A DNA stretch of 64,000 nucleotides, from assembly GCF_007713735.2 (NCBI RefSeq), contig NZ_VMNW02000001.1, forward strand, positions 186,001 through 250,000, given 5' to 3'. Positions 57,639 through 64,000 of the stretch are shown here, one piece after another (the first letter of the stretch is position 1; every line of letters starts with the position of its first letter). A program made the translations under genes and the position numbers. The notes under the pieces are model-generated. The model made no database searches, was not told where the DNA came from, and saw only the letters and a list, made by a program, of their open reading frames with translations. Source of the stretch: Amycolatopsis acidicola (lineage in GTDB: Bacteria > Actinomycetota > Actinomycetes > Mycobacteriales > Pseudonocardiaceae).

Positions 57639-58289
57639 GTGGCAGCAGTATTCTCGGTCCGTCGCGAGCACCTCGTCGCGGCGTTGCTGGTCGGCGGTGT
57701 GGTGGTGATCGTCGGTTTCGCGTCCGGACTCGGACTGCGGACGACGACCACGAACGCGCAGGCGGCGGACACCCCGGCCACGGCGAGCCCGGGCACCGCC
57801 GTCCCGGATGGACAGTTGCCGCAGGCGTCGGTGCCGCAGATGACCATGCCGGGCAACCAGCTCCCCGCAGACATCCCGGTCCCCAGCGACTACCCGACCA
57901 CCGGCGACGACTCCGGGACGGTGCCGGTGGTCCAGGTGCCGCCGACGGACCCCGGCTCGACCACACCGGTCAGCCCGACCGAACCGGGCACACCGGCACC
58001 GCCGACCACGCCGACGAACCCCGGGCAGCCGGCCACCTGCCTGCCCGGCGTGGCGCAACAGGTCGCCGACACCGCGAACACCGTGGTCGGCGCGCTGCCC
58101 GTGGTCAGCACCCTCACCGGCACGCTCGGCCTGACGCAGAGCGCGGACGGGACCAACCCCGGCGCGCTGAACACCCTGCTGTACAGCGTCACCGGCTACT
58201 GCGCGACAACCACGACCGACCCCGCGAACCCGTTGAGCACGCTCACTTCGGCGCTGCCCGCGCTGGCGCCCGCCAAGGTCGGTGGCTGA
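57639..58289 (+). CDS. Secreted Pro/Thr-rich protein, first gene of the copper operon
   Basis: A 216-residue protein I do not recognise. It has an N-terminal membrane/signal helix (about 12-33), a long Pro/Thr/Gly-rich linker (about 40-128) containing MTMPGN, and a C-terminal helical module of about 56 residues bracketed by two cysteines (TCLPGVAQQ and VTGYCATT). Two other proteins of this operon also have Cys-bracketed helical modules. GTG 57639 follows GAGGAAG. Its stop overlaps the CopD-like ATG by one base. The role is presumably extracytoplasmic. Confidence 0.75.
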   Translation: MAAVFSVRREHLVAALLVGGVVVIVGFASGLGLRTTTTNAQAADTPATASPGTAVPDGQLPQASVPQMTMPGNQLPADIPVPSDYPTTGDDSGTVPVVQVPPTDPGSTTPVSPTEPGTPAPPTTPTNPGQPATCLPGVAQQVADTANTVVGALPVVSTLTGTLGLTQSADGTNPGALNTLLYSVTGYCATTTTDPANPLSTLTSALPALAPAKVGG

Positions 58290-59203
58290 TGGACCTGACG
58301 CCGGCCAAGGCCCTCTACATCGTCGCCCGCGCGATCGACTACTTCGGCATGACGCTCTTCCTCGGCGGGCTGCTGTTCCTCGCCTTCCTCTGGAAGAGCG
58401 GCGCGGACCACGGCCGCGCCCGCAAGGTCGTGGTGGTCGGCTGGGTGCTCGGGTTCGTCGGCACGGTCGCCGCGGTCGGGCTCGAAGGAGCGTGGATCGC
58501 GCAGCGACCACCGACCGATTTCCTCGACTGGGACCTGATTTCCCAGGTTCTGGATGTCCACTTCGGACAGATCTGGTTCGCCAGGGCGTTGCTGTGGCTG
58601 CTCGGTGGTGTCGTACTCGCACAGCTGCTGCAGCGCGGCAGGCGCGCCGCCGGTTCACTGGCCTGGCGCACCGGCCTGGCCGCGATCGGCTTCGGCCTGC
58701 TGCGCACCACCGGGATGACCGGGCACGCCTCGGAAAGCGCTCGCCCGGTGCTCGCGCAGTTCGCGGACTTCCTGCACGTACTGGGGATCTGCGCGTGGCT
58801 CGGCGGGCTGGCGATGCTGCTGTTCGGCCTGCTGTCCCGGCGCGAACCGGACGAGCTGGCTTCGGTGCTGCCGCGGTATTCCAAGCTGGCCATGGGGTCC
58901 GTGCTGCTCATCGTCGCCGCCGGCGTGGTGCTGACGTGGCAGACGCTCGGCTCGGTGTCGAAGCTGTTCAGCACCGACTACGGACGCACGCTGCTGGTCA
59001 AGATCGTCGTCCTGCTGGTGGTGCTGCTCATCGCGCAGGGCAGCCGCGGCTGGGTCAACCGGCGCCTCGACTTCGCGGTCGTGCTGCGCGGTCAAGGCGG
59101 GACCGTCCGCCCCTTCGTCTACTCCGTCGCCGCCGAAACGGTGCTCGTCATCGTCGTCCTCGTCGCGGCGAGCCTCCTCGTCACGGCCAGTCCTGGCCGT
59201 TGA
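58289..59203 (+). CDS. CopD-domain membrane protein
   Basis: A 304-residue polytopic membrane protein of the CopD family with eight predicted helices. Features include YIVARAIDYFGMTLFLGGLLF at the start, conserved His residues in HASESARPVLAQFADFLHVL, AWLGGLAML and the late RTLLVKIVVL. CopD works with CopC in copper uptake or balance; here the two are divergent rather than fused. ATG 58289 overlaps the previous stop by one base. In this operon it is the only multi-span protein and the likely membrane conduit. Confidence 0.9.
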   Translation: MDLTPAKALYIVARAIDYFGMTLFLGGLLFLAFLWKSGADHGRARKVVVVGWVLGFVGTVAAVGLEGAWIAQRPPTDFLDWDLISQVLDVHFGQIWFARALLWLLGGVVLAQLLQRGRRAAGSLAWRTGLAAIGFGLLRTTGMTGHASESARPVLAQFADFLHVLGICAWLGGLAMLLFGLLSRREPDELASVLPRYSKLAMGSVLLIVAAGVVLTWQTLGSVSKLFSTDYGRTLLVKIVVLLVVLLIAQGSRGWVNRRLDFAVVLRGQGGTVRPFVYSVAAETVLVIVVLVAASLLVTASPGR

Positions 59204-59231
59204 CCGTTCATCCGAGAAAGGAGTCCGCTGG

Positions 59232-59714
59232 ATGGACAAGCCCGAAAAACCCGCCCGGCGCTGGAGGTGGCTGCTGCCCGTCGCGGTGGCAGGCCTGCTG
59301 AGCCTCGGCGGGGGCTCCGCGATCGCCGAAGCGTCCACTGTGGACGCCGCGGCGACGCAGCCGAGCTCGTGTGCGAAGACCGAGGTGCTGCAGGCAATCC
59401 TGGACCACGTCAAGTCGGCGCATCTGGAGACCTCGCTGGGCCAGCAGGTCACTGACGCGCTGAACCTCGACCAGTACCTCAAGACCCACACGGTGTGGGT
59501 GGAGAACGTGCTGGCGCCCGTACTGAACGGTTCGGCGGACGAGGTCGTGACCGGCACGCTCACCCCGATCTTCGACCACGTGAAGTCCGCGCACCTGGAG
59601 ACCTCGCTGGGCCAGCAGGTCACCGACGCGCTGAACCTCGACCAGTACGTCAAGACGCACACGGTGTGGCTCGAGCAGGTCCTCACGCCGCTGCTCGCAC
59701 AGGCGAGTTGCTGA
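59232..59714 (+). CDS. Secreted protein of two 57-residue His-containing repeats
   Basis: A 160-residue protein with a signal peptide or anchor (about 11-33) and two copies of a repeat with a period of exactly 57 residues (starting near 58 and 115). Each has DHVKSAHLETS, LGQQVTDALNLDQY and KTHTVW, giving three conserved His per copy. Cys47 and the final Cys160 bracket the repeats. I recognise no family. The same module occurs fused to a cupredoxin in the next gene. Location in a copper operon suggests a metal-binding or partner-docking role; that is inference. ATG 59232 follows AAAGGAG by 8 bases. Confidence 0.82.
   Translation: MDKPEKPARRWRWLLPVAVAGLLSLGGGSAIAEASTVDAAATQPSSCAKTEVLQAILDHVKSAHLETSLGQQVTDALNLDQYLKTHTVWVENVLAPVLNGSADEVVTGTLTPIFDHVKSAHLETSLGQQVTDALNLDQYVKTHTVWLEQVLTPLLAQASC
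59403..59711 (+). repeat. Repeat copies 1 and 2 of the 57-residue module
   Basis: The DNA unit is 171 bases: copy 1 begins at 59403 and copy 2 at 59574, with long near-identical stretches (GACCACGTxAAGTCxGCGCA). The same unit recurs at 60389 and 60560 in the next gene. The near identity at DNA level, including synonymous positions, implies recent duplication or gene conversion. Confidence 0.85.
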
Positions 59715-59731
59715 GAAAGGAAAAATCCACA

Positions 59732-60700
59732 GTGGAAACCGAATCCCCGAGTGAGCCGAAGCGCTCGCGCAGGCCCGTACTGCTGCTCGGCATCGCCGTG
59801 GTGGCGCTGGCGGGCGTGCTGTTCAGCTTCGCCAGCATGAGCTCGAGCACGGGTGCCGACACCGCCGCGATGCCGAAGGTGGTGCAGGACAACCCGATCG
59901 GCGTCGCGCTCTACGACAGCATGGAACAGGCCGAGTCGGCCAAGACCGTGCAGGTGGCGATCAAGAACTACGCCTACGACCCGGCTTCGCTGACCGTCGC
60001 GGTCGGTGACACCGTGACCTGGACCAACGAGGACACCGCGCCGCACACGGTGACGGTGACCGACGGCCCGGTGAAGTTCAACTCGCCGAACCTGGCCCAG
60101 GGCGAGACCTACACCTACACCTTCACCCAGGCCGGCACGTACTCGTACTACTGCGCCGTGCACCCGGACATGAAGGCCACGGTGACGGTGACGGACAGCG
60201 GCAGTGGCGGTGGCAGCTCGACGCAGCCGACCACGAGCGTGCCCACCGGCAGCGCGGACCCGACCACGTCGATGTCCATGCCGTCGAGTTCCAGCTCGGA
60301 GTCTTCGTCGTCGATGTCGATGCCGTCGAGCAGTAGCAGCAGCGGTGGCACCGAATGCATCCCCACCAGTGTGCTGACGCCGATCTTCGACCACGTGAAG
60401 TCCGCGCACCTGGAGACTTCGCCGGGGCAGCAGGTGGCCGACATCCTCAACCTGGACCAGTACATCAAGACCCACACGGTGTGGCTGGAACAGGTGCTGC
60501 AACCGGTGCTGGACGGTTCGGCCGACAAGCTGGTCACGGACACGCTGACGCCGATCCTGGACCACGTGAAGTCCGCGCACCTGGAGACCTCGCTGGGCCA
60601 GCAGGTGACCGACGCGCTGAACCTGGACCAGTACATCAAGACGCACACGGTGTGGCTTGAGCAGGTGCTCACCCCGCTGATGAACCAGCTGACCTGCTGA
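59732..60700 (+). CDS. Membrane-anchored cupredoxin fused to two 57-residue repeats
   Basis: A 322-residue protein. An N-terminal membrane helix (about 14-36) precedes a type-1 copper cupredoxin (about 72-154) with ligands His105 (TAPHTV), Cys141, His144 and Met147 (YYCAVHPDM). Then comes a Ser-rich linker with two MSMPSSS elements (about 180-207) and a C-terminal module with two 57-residue repeats bracketed by Cys209 and the final Cys322. Each repeat has the three His seen in the previous gene. GTG 59732 has GAAAGGA upstream. A possible electron-transfer or copper-carrier protein whose repeat domain meets a partner. Confidence 0.87.
   Translation: METESPSEPKRSRRPVLLLGIAVVALAGVLFSFASMSSSTGADTAAMPKVVQDNPIGVALYDSMEQAESAKTVQVAIKNYAYDPASLTVAVGDTVTWTNEDTAPHTVTVTDGPVKFNSPNLAQGETYTYTFTQAGTYSYYCAVHPDMKATVTVTDSGSGGGSSTQPTTSVPTGSADPTTSMSMPSSSSSESSSSMSMPSSSSSSGGTECIPTSVLTPIFDHVKSAHLETSPGQQVADILNLDQYIKTHTVWLEQVLQPVLDGSADKLVTDTLTPILDHVKSAHLETSLGQQVTDALNLDQYIKTHTVWLEQVLTPLMNQLTC
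60389..60697 (+). repeat. Repeat copies 3 and 4 of the 57-residue module
   Basis: Copy 3 begins at 60389 and copy 4 at 60560, again 171 bases apart. Copy 4 is closest to copy 2 of the preceding gene; copy 3 has diverged (SPGQQVADILN in place of SLGQQVTDALN). Three His per copy are kept. Confidence 0.85.
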
Positions 60701-60776
60701 GCAGCGCGGTGGCCCGGCCGAGGACCGTTCGGCCGGGCCACCGCCGCCGATTCTCCCATCCCCGAGGAGGTTCCCG

Positions 60777-61316
60777 ATGGACGCGACCGCGGAGCTCGCC
60801 GTCGAGCCGTTCGAAAAGCTGCCGCTGCCCGGCGGCTACGACGTCGGCCCCCGGCGGTTCGTGCTCGAACCCGCCGTCCGCGTGCTGCGCTGGCCCGTGC
60901 TCCGCGGCCGGCTCGCCTGCACCGCGGGCTCGCTCGTGCTCGGCGACCAGCCGGGGCTCATGCTCGAACTCGACGCGGGTTCCTTGCGCACCAACGTCTT
61001 CGGGCTCGCGCGCACACTCACCGACAAAGGAGGACTATGCGCGGCGGAACACCCAAGGATCCGCTTCCACAGCACGGACATGTCGGTCGCCGAGGACTGG
61101 TCGGTCGAGGTGATCGGCAAGATCGAGGTGCTCGACGTCGTGCGCGAAGTGCGGCTGCGCGGCGAACTGGCGCATGTGGACGAGCTGGCGGTGGTGCTGT
61201 GGCTGCGCGGCGTGCTGCCGCCCCCGCGTCGTCAGCTGGAGACCGGGTACTGGGTGGCGCAGGTGATCGCCGAACGCCCGATTCACCTGGAGCTGGCCGC
61301 GGAGTTCGTGCGATGA
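60777..61316 (+). CDS. YceI-like protein
   Basis: A 179-residue protein resembling the YceI lipocalin-like family: VLRGRLACTAGSLVLGDQPG, the strand LMLELDAGSLRTNVFG and AAEHPRIRFHSTDM, a typical YceI stretch. No signal peptide is visible, unlike secreted YceI proteins, so it may act in the cytoplasm or bind a lipid-linked substrate. YceI proteins bind isoprenoids. ATG 60777 has GAGGAGG upstream. Its stop overlaps the next gene (ATGA), placing it within the copper operon. Confidence 0.8.
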   Translation: MDATAELAVEPFEKLPLPGGYDVGPRRFVLEPAVRVLRWPVLRGRLACTAGSLVLGDQPGLMLELDAGSLRTNVFGLARTLTDKGGLCAAEHPRIRFHSTDMSVAEDWSVEVIGKIEVLDVVREVRLRGELAHVDELAVVLWLRGVLPPPRRQLETGYWVAQVIAERPIHLELAAEFVR

Positions 61317-61948
61317 AGTTGTTGCTGGTAGCGGCTTTGACCTTCTTCGGAGCCTTCGCGCTCGCGCCACCGGCGCAGGCCGCCACGCAGGCGGTGATGA
61401 TGGAGGACTACGCGTACTCACCGTCCACTTTGACCGTCCACATAGGAGACACGGTCACGTGGACCAACCACGACCAGGCCCCGCACGACGTGACCACGAC
61501 GAGCGCGCCGGTCGCGATCAAGAGCCCCATGCTGTCCACCGGGCAGAGTTTCAGCTACACCTTCAAAACCGCGGGCACGTACTCGTACTATTGCTCGATC
61601 CACCCGGACATGAAGGCGCAGGTGACCGTGCTCCCCGCGGCGACGAGCGCGCCCGCCGTCCCGAGCGCGCCGAAGGTCACGACGCAACCGAAGCAGACCA
61701 CGGCGCCGCGTTCTTCGTCGGCGCAACAACAAGTGCCGGTCGCGCAGCAGCCGACGTCGTCGATGTCGATGCCCGCCGCCACGCCGACGGAGCAGCAGGC
61801 CGCGCCGAGCACCGGTGGGGAAGTGGTGCAGGCGAGTGCCACCCCGACCACCACGACGACACTGGACCCGAAGCTGATCGTGGCCGGGGTCGCCGCCGCC
61901 ATCGCCGTGCTTTGCCTGCTACTACTGGGATCCCGCAGGGAGAATTAG
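61313..61948 (+). CDS. Membrane-anchored cupredoxin (plastocyanin/azurin-like)
   Basis: A 211-residue secreted cupredoxin. The signal peptide ends near AQA (about 23), and the type-1 copper domain (about 25-108) has ligands His58 (QAPHDV), Cys94, His97 and Met100 (YYCSIHPDM). A Pro/Gln/Thr-rich linker with SSMSMPAA follows, then a C-terminal membrane helix (about 186-207). The domain is close to that of the fusion protein at 59732 (shared AGTYSYYC and HPDMKA), so they are paralogues with opposite anchoring. ATG 61313 overlaps the YceI-like stop. Last gene of the operon. Confidence 0.92.
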   Translation: MKLLLVAALTFFGAFALAPPAQAATQAVMMEDYAYSPSTLTVHIGDTVTWTNHDQAPHDVTTTSAPVAIKSPMLSTGQSFSYTFKTAGTYSYYCSIHPDMKAQVTVLPAATSAPAVPSAPKVTTQPKQTTAPRSSSAQQQVPVAQQPTSSMSMPAATPTEQQAAPSTGGEVVQASATPTTTTTLDPKLIVAGVAAAIAVLCLLLLGSRREN

Positions 61949-63051
61949 GCGCCCAAGGCGTCACGCACCTCGCGCACCACCGTGTCCACATCGGACTCGG
62001 TGAGCGCGGGGTGCACCGGCAGGGAAAGCGCTTGCTCGGCGAGCTTCGCCGCCACCGGGAAGTCCGCCGGGTCGGCTTCGGGGATCTGTGGATGACCACG
62101 GAAGCCCTCGTGGTCGAACACCAGCTTCGGGTAGTACACGCCGGTGCCGACCCCGCGTGCGTCGAGCTCGGCCACCAGCTCGTCGCGGGACAGCATCGCG
62201 TGCTTGCCGATGAGCACCGTGTACTGGTGCCACACGTGATCCCGCCCCGGCAGCGGTTTGGGCACGGTCAATCCCGGCGTGCCGGCGAGGCCCGTGGTCA
62301 GCTGCCGTGCGTTGTGGCGCCGCGCCGCCACCGTCTCGTCGAGCCGCGCCAGCTGGGGGATGCCGACCGCCGCGTGCAGGTCCGACATGCGGTAGTTCAA
62401 CCCCGGCAGCTCGTACGCGCCCGCCGCCCGCATGCCCTGGTTGCGCACGAGCCGGAGCCGGTCCGCGAGCGCCGGATCGTCGCAGGTGATCATGCCGCCT
62501 TCGCCGGTGGTCACGTTCTTGGTGGCGTACAAGGAGAAACAACCGATCCCGAACGAGCCCGCCTGCTTGCCATGGAACGCCGCGCCGAACGCCTGGCCGG
62601 CGTCCTCCACCAGGTGCAGCCCGTGCTCCTCGGCGAGTGGCAGCAGCTCGCCCATGTCGGCGGTCTGGCCGAACAGGTGCCCGGGCAGCAACACCTTCGT
62701 GCGGGGCCCGATCGCCTTCCGCGTCGACGTCGGGTCGAGCGCGAAGTCTTCCGCGGTCACGTCCGCGAAGCGCACCGTGGCGCCGGTCCACAGGATCGCG
62801 TTCAGGGTGGCGACGAAGGCGAACGGGGAAGTCACCACCTCGTCGCCCGCGCCGACGCCCACCGCCTGCAGCGCCGCGACCAGCGCCGTCGTCCCGCTGT
62901 GCACTGCCACCGCGTGCTTCGTCCCGGTGACCCTCGCGAACGCCTCCTCGAAGCGTTCGACCATCGGGCCCTGCGCGAGGCTGCCCGATCGCAGCACTTC
63001 GATGACCAGTGACTCGCTCTCGCGGACGTCGACCACGGCGATCGGAATCAT
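61945..63051 (-). CDS. DegT/DnrJ/EryC1/StrS-family aminotransferase
   Basis: A 368-residue PLP-dependent sugar aminotransferase. Seen: GSLAQGPMVERFEEAFARVTG at the start, the VHSGTTALVAAL loop, VEDAGQAFGA, and the Schiff-base Lys in LYATKNVTTGEGG. The family aminates keto-sugars for antibiotics, lipopolysaccharide or surface glycans. ATG 63051 is chosen (MIPIAVVDVRESE); upstream frame is non-family. It is divergent from an AMP-forming ligase, and both may belong to a glycan or secondary-metabolite cluster beyond the right edge. The end overlaps the cupredoxin gene by 4 bases. Confidence 0.92.
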   Translation of the reverse strand: MIPIAVVDVRESESLVIEVLRSGSLAQGPMVERFEEAFARVTGTKHAVAVHSGTTALVAALQAVGVGAGDEVVTSPFAFVATLNAILWTGATVRFADVTAEDFALDPTSTRKAIGPRTKVLLPGHLFGQTADMGELLPLAEEHGLHLVEDAGQAFGAAFHGKQAGSFGIGCFSLYATKNVTTGEGGMITCDDPALADRLRLVRNQGMRAAGAYELPGLNYRMSDLHAAVGIPQLARLDETVAARRHNARQLTTGLAGTPGLTVPKPLPGRDHVWHQYTVLIGKHAMLSRDELVAELDARGVGTGVYYPKLVFDHEGFRGHPQIPEADPADFPVAAKLAEQALSLPVHPALTESDVDTVVREVRDALGA

Positions 63052-63128
63052 GCGCGGTTCGCTCCTTCTGGCTCTGGGTAAGGTGGTCCGCCGTGACCTG
63101 GCCACGATTGACGAGCTGACACCACAGC

Positions 63129-63143
63129 TCAACCTGAGGTTGA
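63129..63143. promoter_or_regulatory. 15-bp palindrome in the aminotransferase-ligase divergent region
   Basis: TCAACCTGAGGTTGA is a perfect palindrome around a single central base. It lies 78 bases from the aminotransferase start and 91 bases from the ligase start, a suitable place for a shared operator. The CAACC/GGTTG arms recall MerR- or SoxR-type sites, but the assignment is weak. Confidence 0.4.
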
Positions 63144-63233
63144 CAGTTCCACCCGATGGGCTGATGGACCGGCACCCCGCCGGCCTCTCTACTGGTGAGC
63201 GGAAGGACGCAGCGTGAACGAGGAGTGGCGGTG

Positions 63234-64000
63234 GTGACACTGCTCGGTGACAGCGCCCGGATCGTCGACCTCGTAGCCGGTCGGACTCTCGACCTCACCG
63301 GGGAGGTGGCGAAAGCGGCCGAAGAGGTCGCCGCCTTGCCCGAGGGCGTGCTGTTCGTCCGCACCGCGATGGACGCGCCCGGTCTGATCAGGTACCTCGC
63401 GGCTTTCGAAAGCTGCCGTGCCGTCGCGTTGATCGACCCGGCGTTGAACGAGGAATCGCTGGCCAGGCTGGTCGCGCGGTTCCGGCCCGGTGCCGTGCTC
63501 GCCGCGCCGGGATGCGAACCGCCGCCCGGCTATCTGCGCAAGGACGGGCATTGGGTGCGCGGCGAAACCGACGGGGTGCGCCCGCATCCCGACCTCGCCG
63601 TACTGCTGGCCACCAGCGGTTCCACCGGCAAACCGCATTTCGCCAGGCTGTCCCGGAATGCCTTGCTGTCCAACGCGCACGCGATCGGCGAGGTGCTGCG
63701 CATCGGCGCGGACGACGTCGCCCCGACGGTGCTGCCCCTGCACTACAGCTACGGGCTCTCCGTGCTCAATTCACACCTGGTGCGTGGCGCGACAGTCGTG
63801 CTGCAGCCGGACGGCATCCACGCTCCCGGATTCTGGGACGCCGTGACAGAGCATCGCTGCACGTCACTCGCCGCCGTGCCGTACCACTACGAAATGTTGT
63901 GGCGCCAGGAGTTCGACCCCGCCCACTTCCCGGCGCTGCACACGCTGACGCAGGCGGGCGGCAGGCTGCGGCCCGAGCTGGTCACCGAGTTCGACACCAG
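63234..64000 (+). CDS. AMP-forming acyl/aryl ligase, cut by the window end
   Basis: The reading frame is open to the end of the window, so the C terminus is missing. About 255 residues are visible. The P-loop-like A3 motif reads LLATSGSTGKPHFARLS, as in adenylate-forming enzymes, followed by LPLHYSYGLSVLNSHL and the start of the TQAGGRLRPE region. The acceptor domain lies outside. GTG 63234 (or GTG 63231) follows GAGGAG by 8 or 5 bases. Its substrate could be an acyl or amino acid feeding a product made with the divergent aminotransferase. Confidence 0.87.
   Translation, partial: MTLLGDSARIVDLVAGRTLDLTGEVAKAAEEVAALPEGVLFVRTAMDAPGLIRYLAAFESCRAVALIDPALNEESLARLVARFRPGAVLAAPGCEPPPGYLRKDGHWVRGETDGVRPHPDLAVLLATSGSTGKPHFARLSRNALLSNAHAIGEVLRIGADDVAPTVLPLHYSYGLSVLNSHLVRGATVVLQPDGIHAPGFWDAVTEHRCTSLAAVPYHYEMLWRQEFDPAHFPALHTLTQAGGRLRPELVTEFDT

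Noticed and set aside
1..64000. CRISPR arrays, tRNA or rRNA genes and intact transposases
   Set aside because: No regularly spaced short repeats, no tRNA-like cloverleaf and no transposase or integrase motif were noticed. A dedicated scan (tRNAscan-SE, CRISPR finder) would settle it.

Overview
This is high-GC actinobacterial DNA. By eye it is about 70% G+C with strong G/C bias at third codon positions, many GTG and TTG starts, and frequent 4-base stop/start overlaps (ATGA, GTGA, TTGA). The gene set suggests Pseudonocardiaceae, Amycolatopsis-like: an F420/PPOX-type oxidoreductase, SigE-family sigma factor, DevS/DevR-like regulators, IdeR-type iron boxes, and DUF3558, DUF4232 and septum-formation lipoproteins. 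This placement is inference from gene content. No rRNA, tRNA, CRISPR or intact transposase was seen. One short MITE-like element is proposed at 47018-47212.

Layout. 1-7.7 kb: a LytS/LytTR two-component system split by an S49 peptidase, then two acetate/monocarboxylate-type sodium:solute symporters, each preceded by a small membrane protein. 7.7-13 kb: rhodanese, DUF4328 membrane protein, P450, DUF5926, DUF952, and a SigE-family sigma factor with a membrane partner. 13-19.2 kb: iron and stress genes (ferritin behind three tandem IdeR-like boxes, arginine deiminase, CPBP protease, DUF2470 protein with an IdeR box, IclR pair, GDT1-family manganese/calcium transporter). 19.4-26.5 kb: a cydA-cydB-cydDC-histidine kinase operon with a DosR-type palindrome upstream and three exact actinobacterial DnaA boxes in the cydA-cydB gap. 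26.5-32.9 kb: DUF1932 dehydrogenase, FCD-type GntR regulator with two matching palindromic operators, an SsuABC-type ABC operon with a 14-residue leader peptide, MarR/FUSC, and a DevR-like response regulator. 32.9-42.2 kb: carboxylesterase, two divergently transcribed membrane-anchored proteins with nuclease folds that have lost their catalytic residues, DUF3024, and a duplicated A-B-A-B gene cassette of unknown function.

42.4-57 kb is mixed housekeeping and envelope genes: coaA, a macro-domain protein, pheA, a histidine phosphatase, lipoproteins, a YgiB/ATP-grasp/DUF350 cassette, haloalkane dehalogenase, a PRC/DUF2382 stress protein, a seryl-tRNA synthetase of non-actinobacterial type, a maleate isomerase-like protein and lhgO. 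56.7-62 kb is an extracytoplasmic copper locus: CopC divergent from a six-gene operon encoding a CopD-like membrane protein, two cupredoxins, a YceI-like protein and a 57-residue, three-histidine repeat found four times in two proteins. The right edge has a divergent DegT/DnrJ aminotransferase and an AMP-forming ligase cut by the window end.

The strongest candidates for something undescribed are: (1) the copper locus with its His-rich repeat domain, once fused to a cupredoxin; (2) the A-B-A-B cassette beside the dead-exonuclease/TerB-like/BRCT-like/membrane fusion and the dead SNase/excalibur protein; (3) the proposed DosR-type control of cytochrome bd together with the DnaA-box cluster inside that operon.
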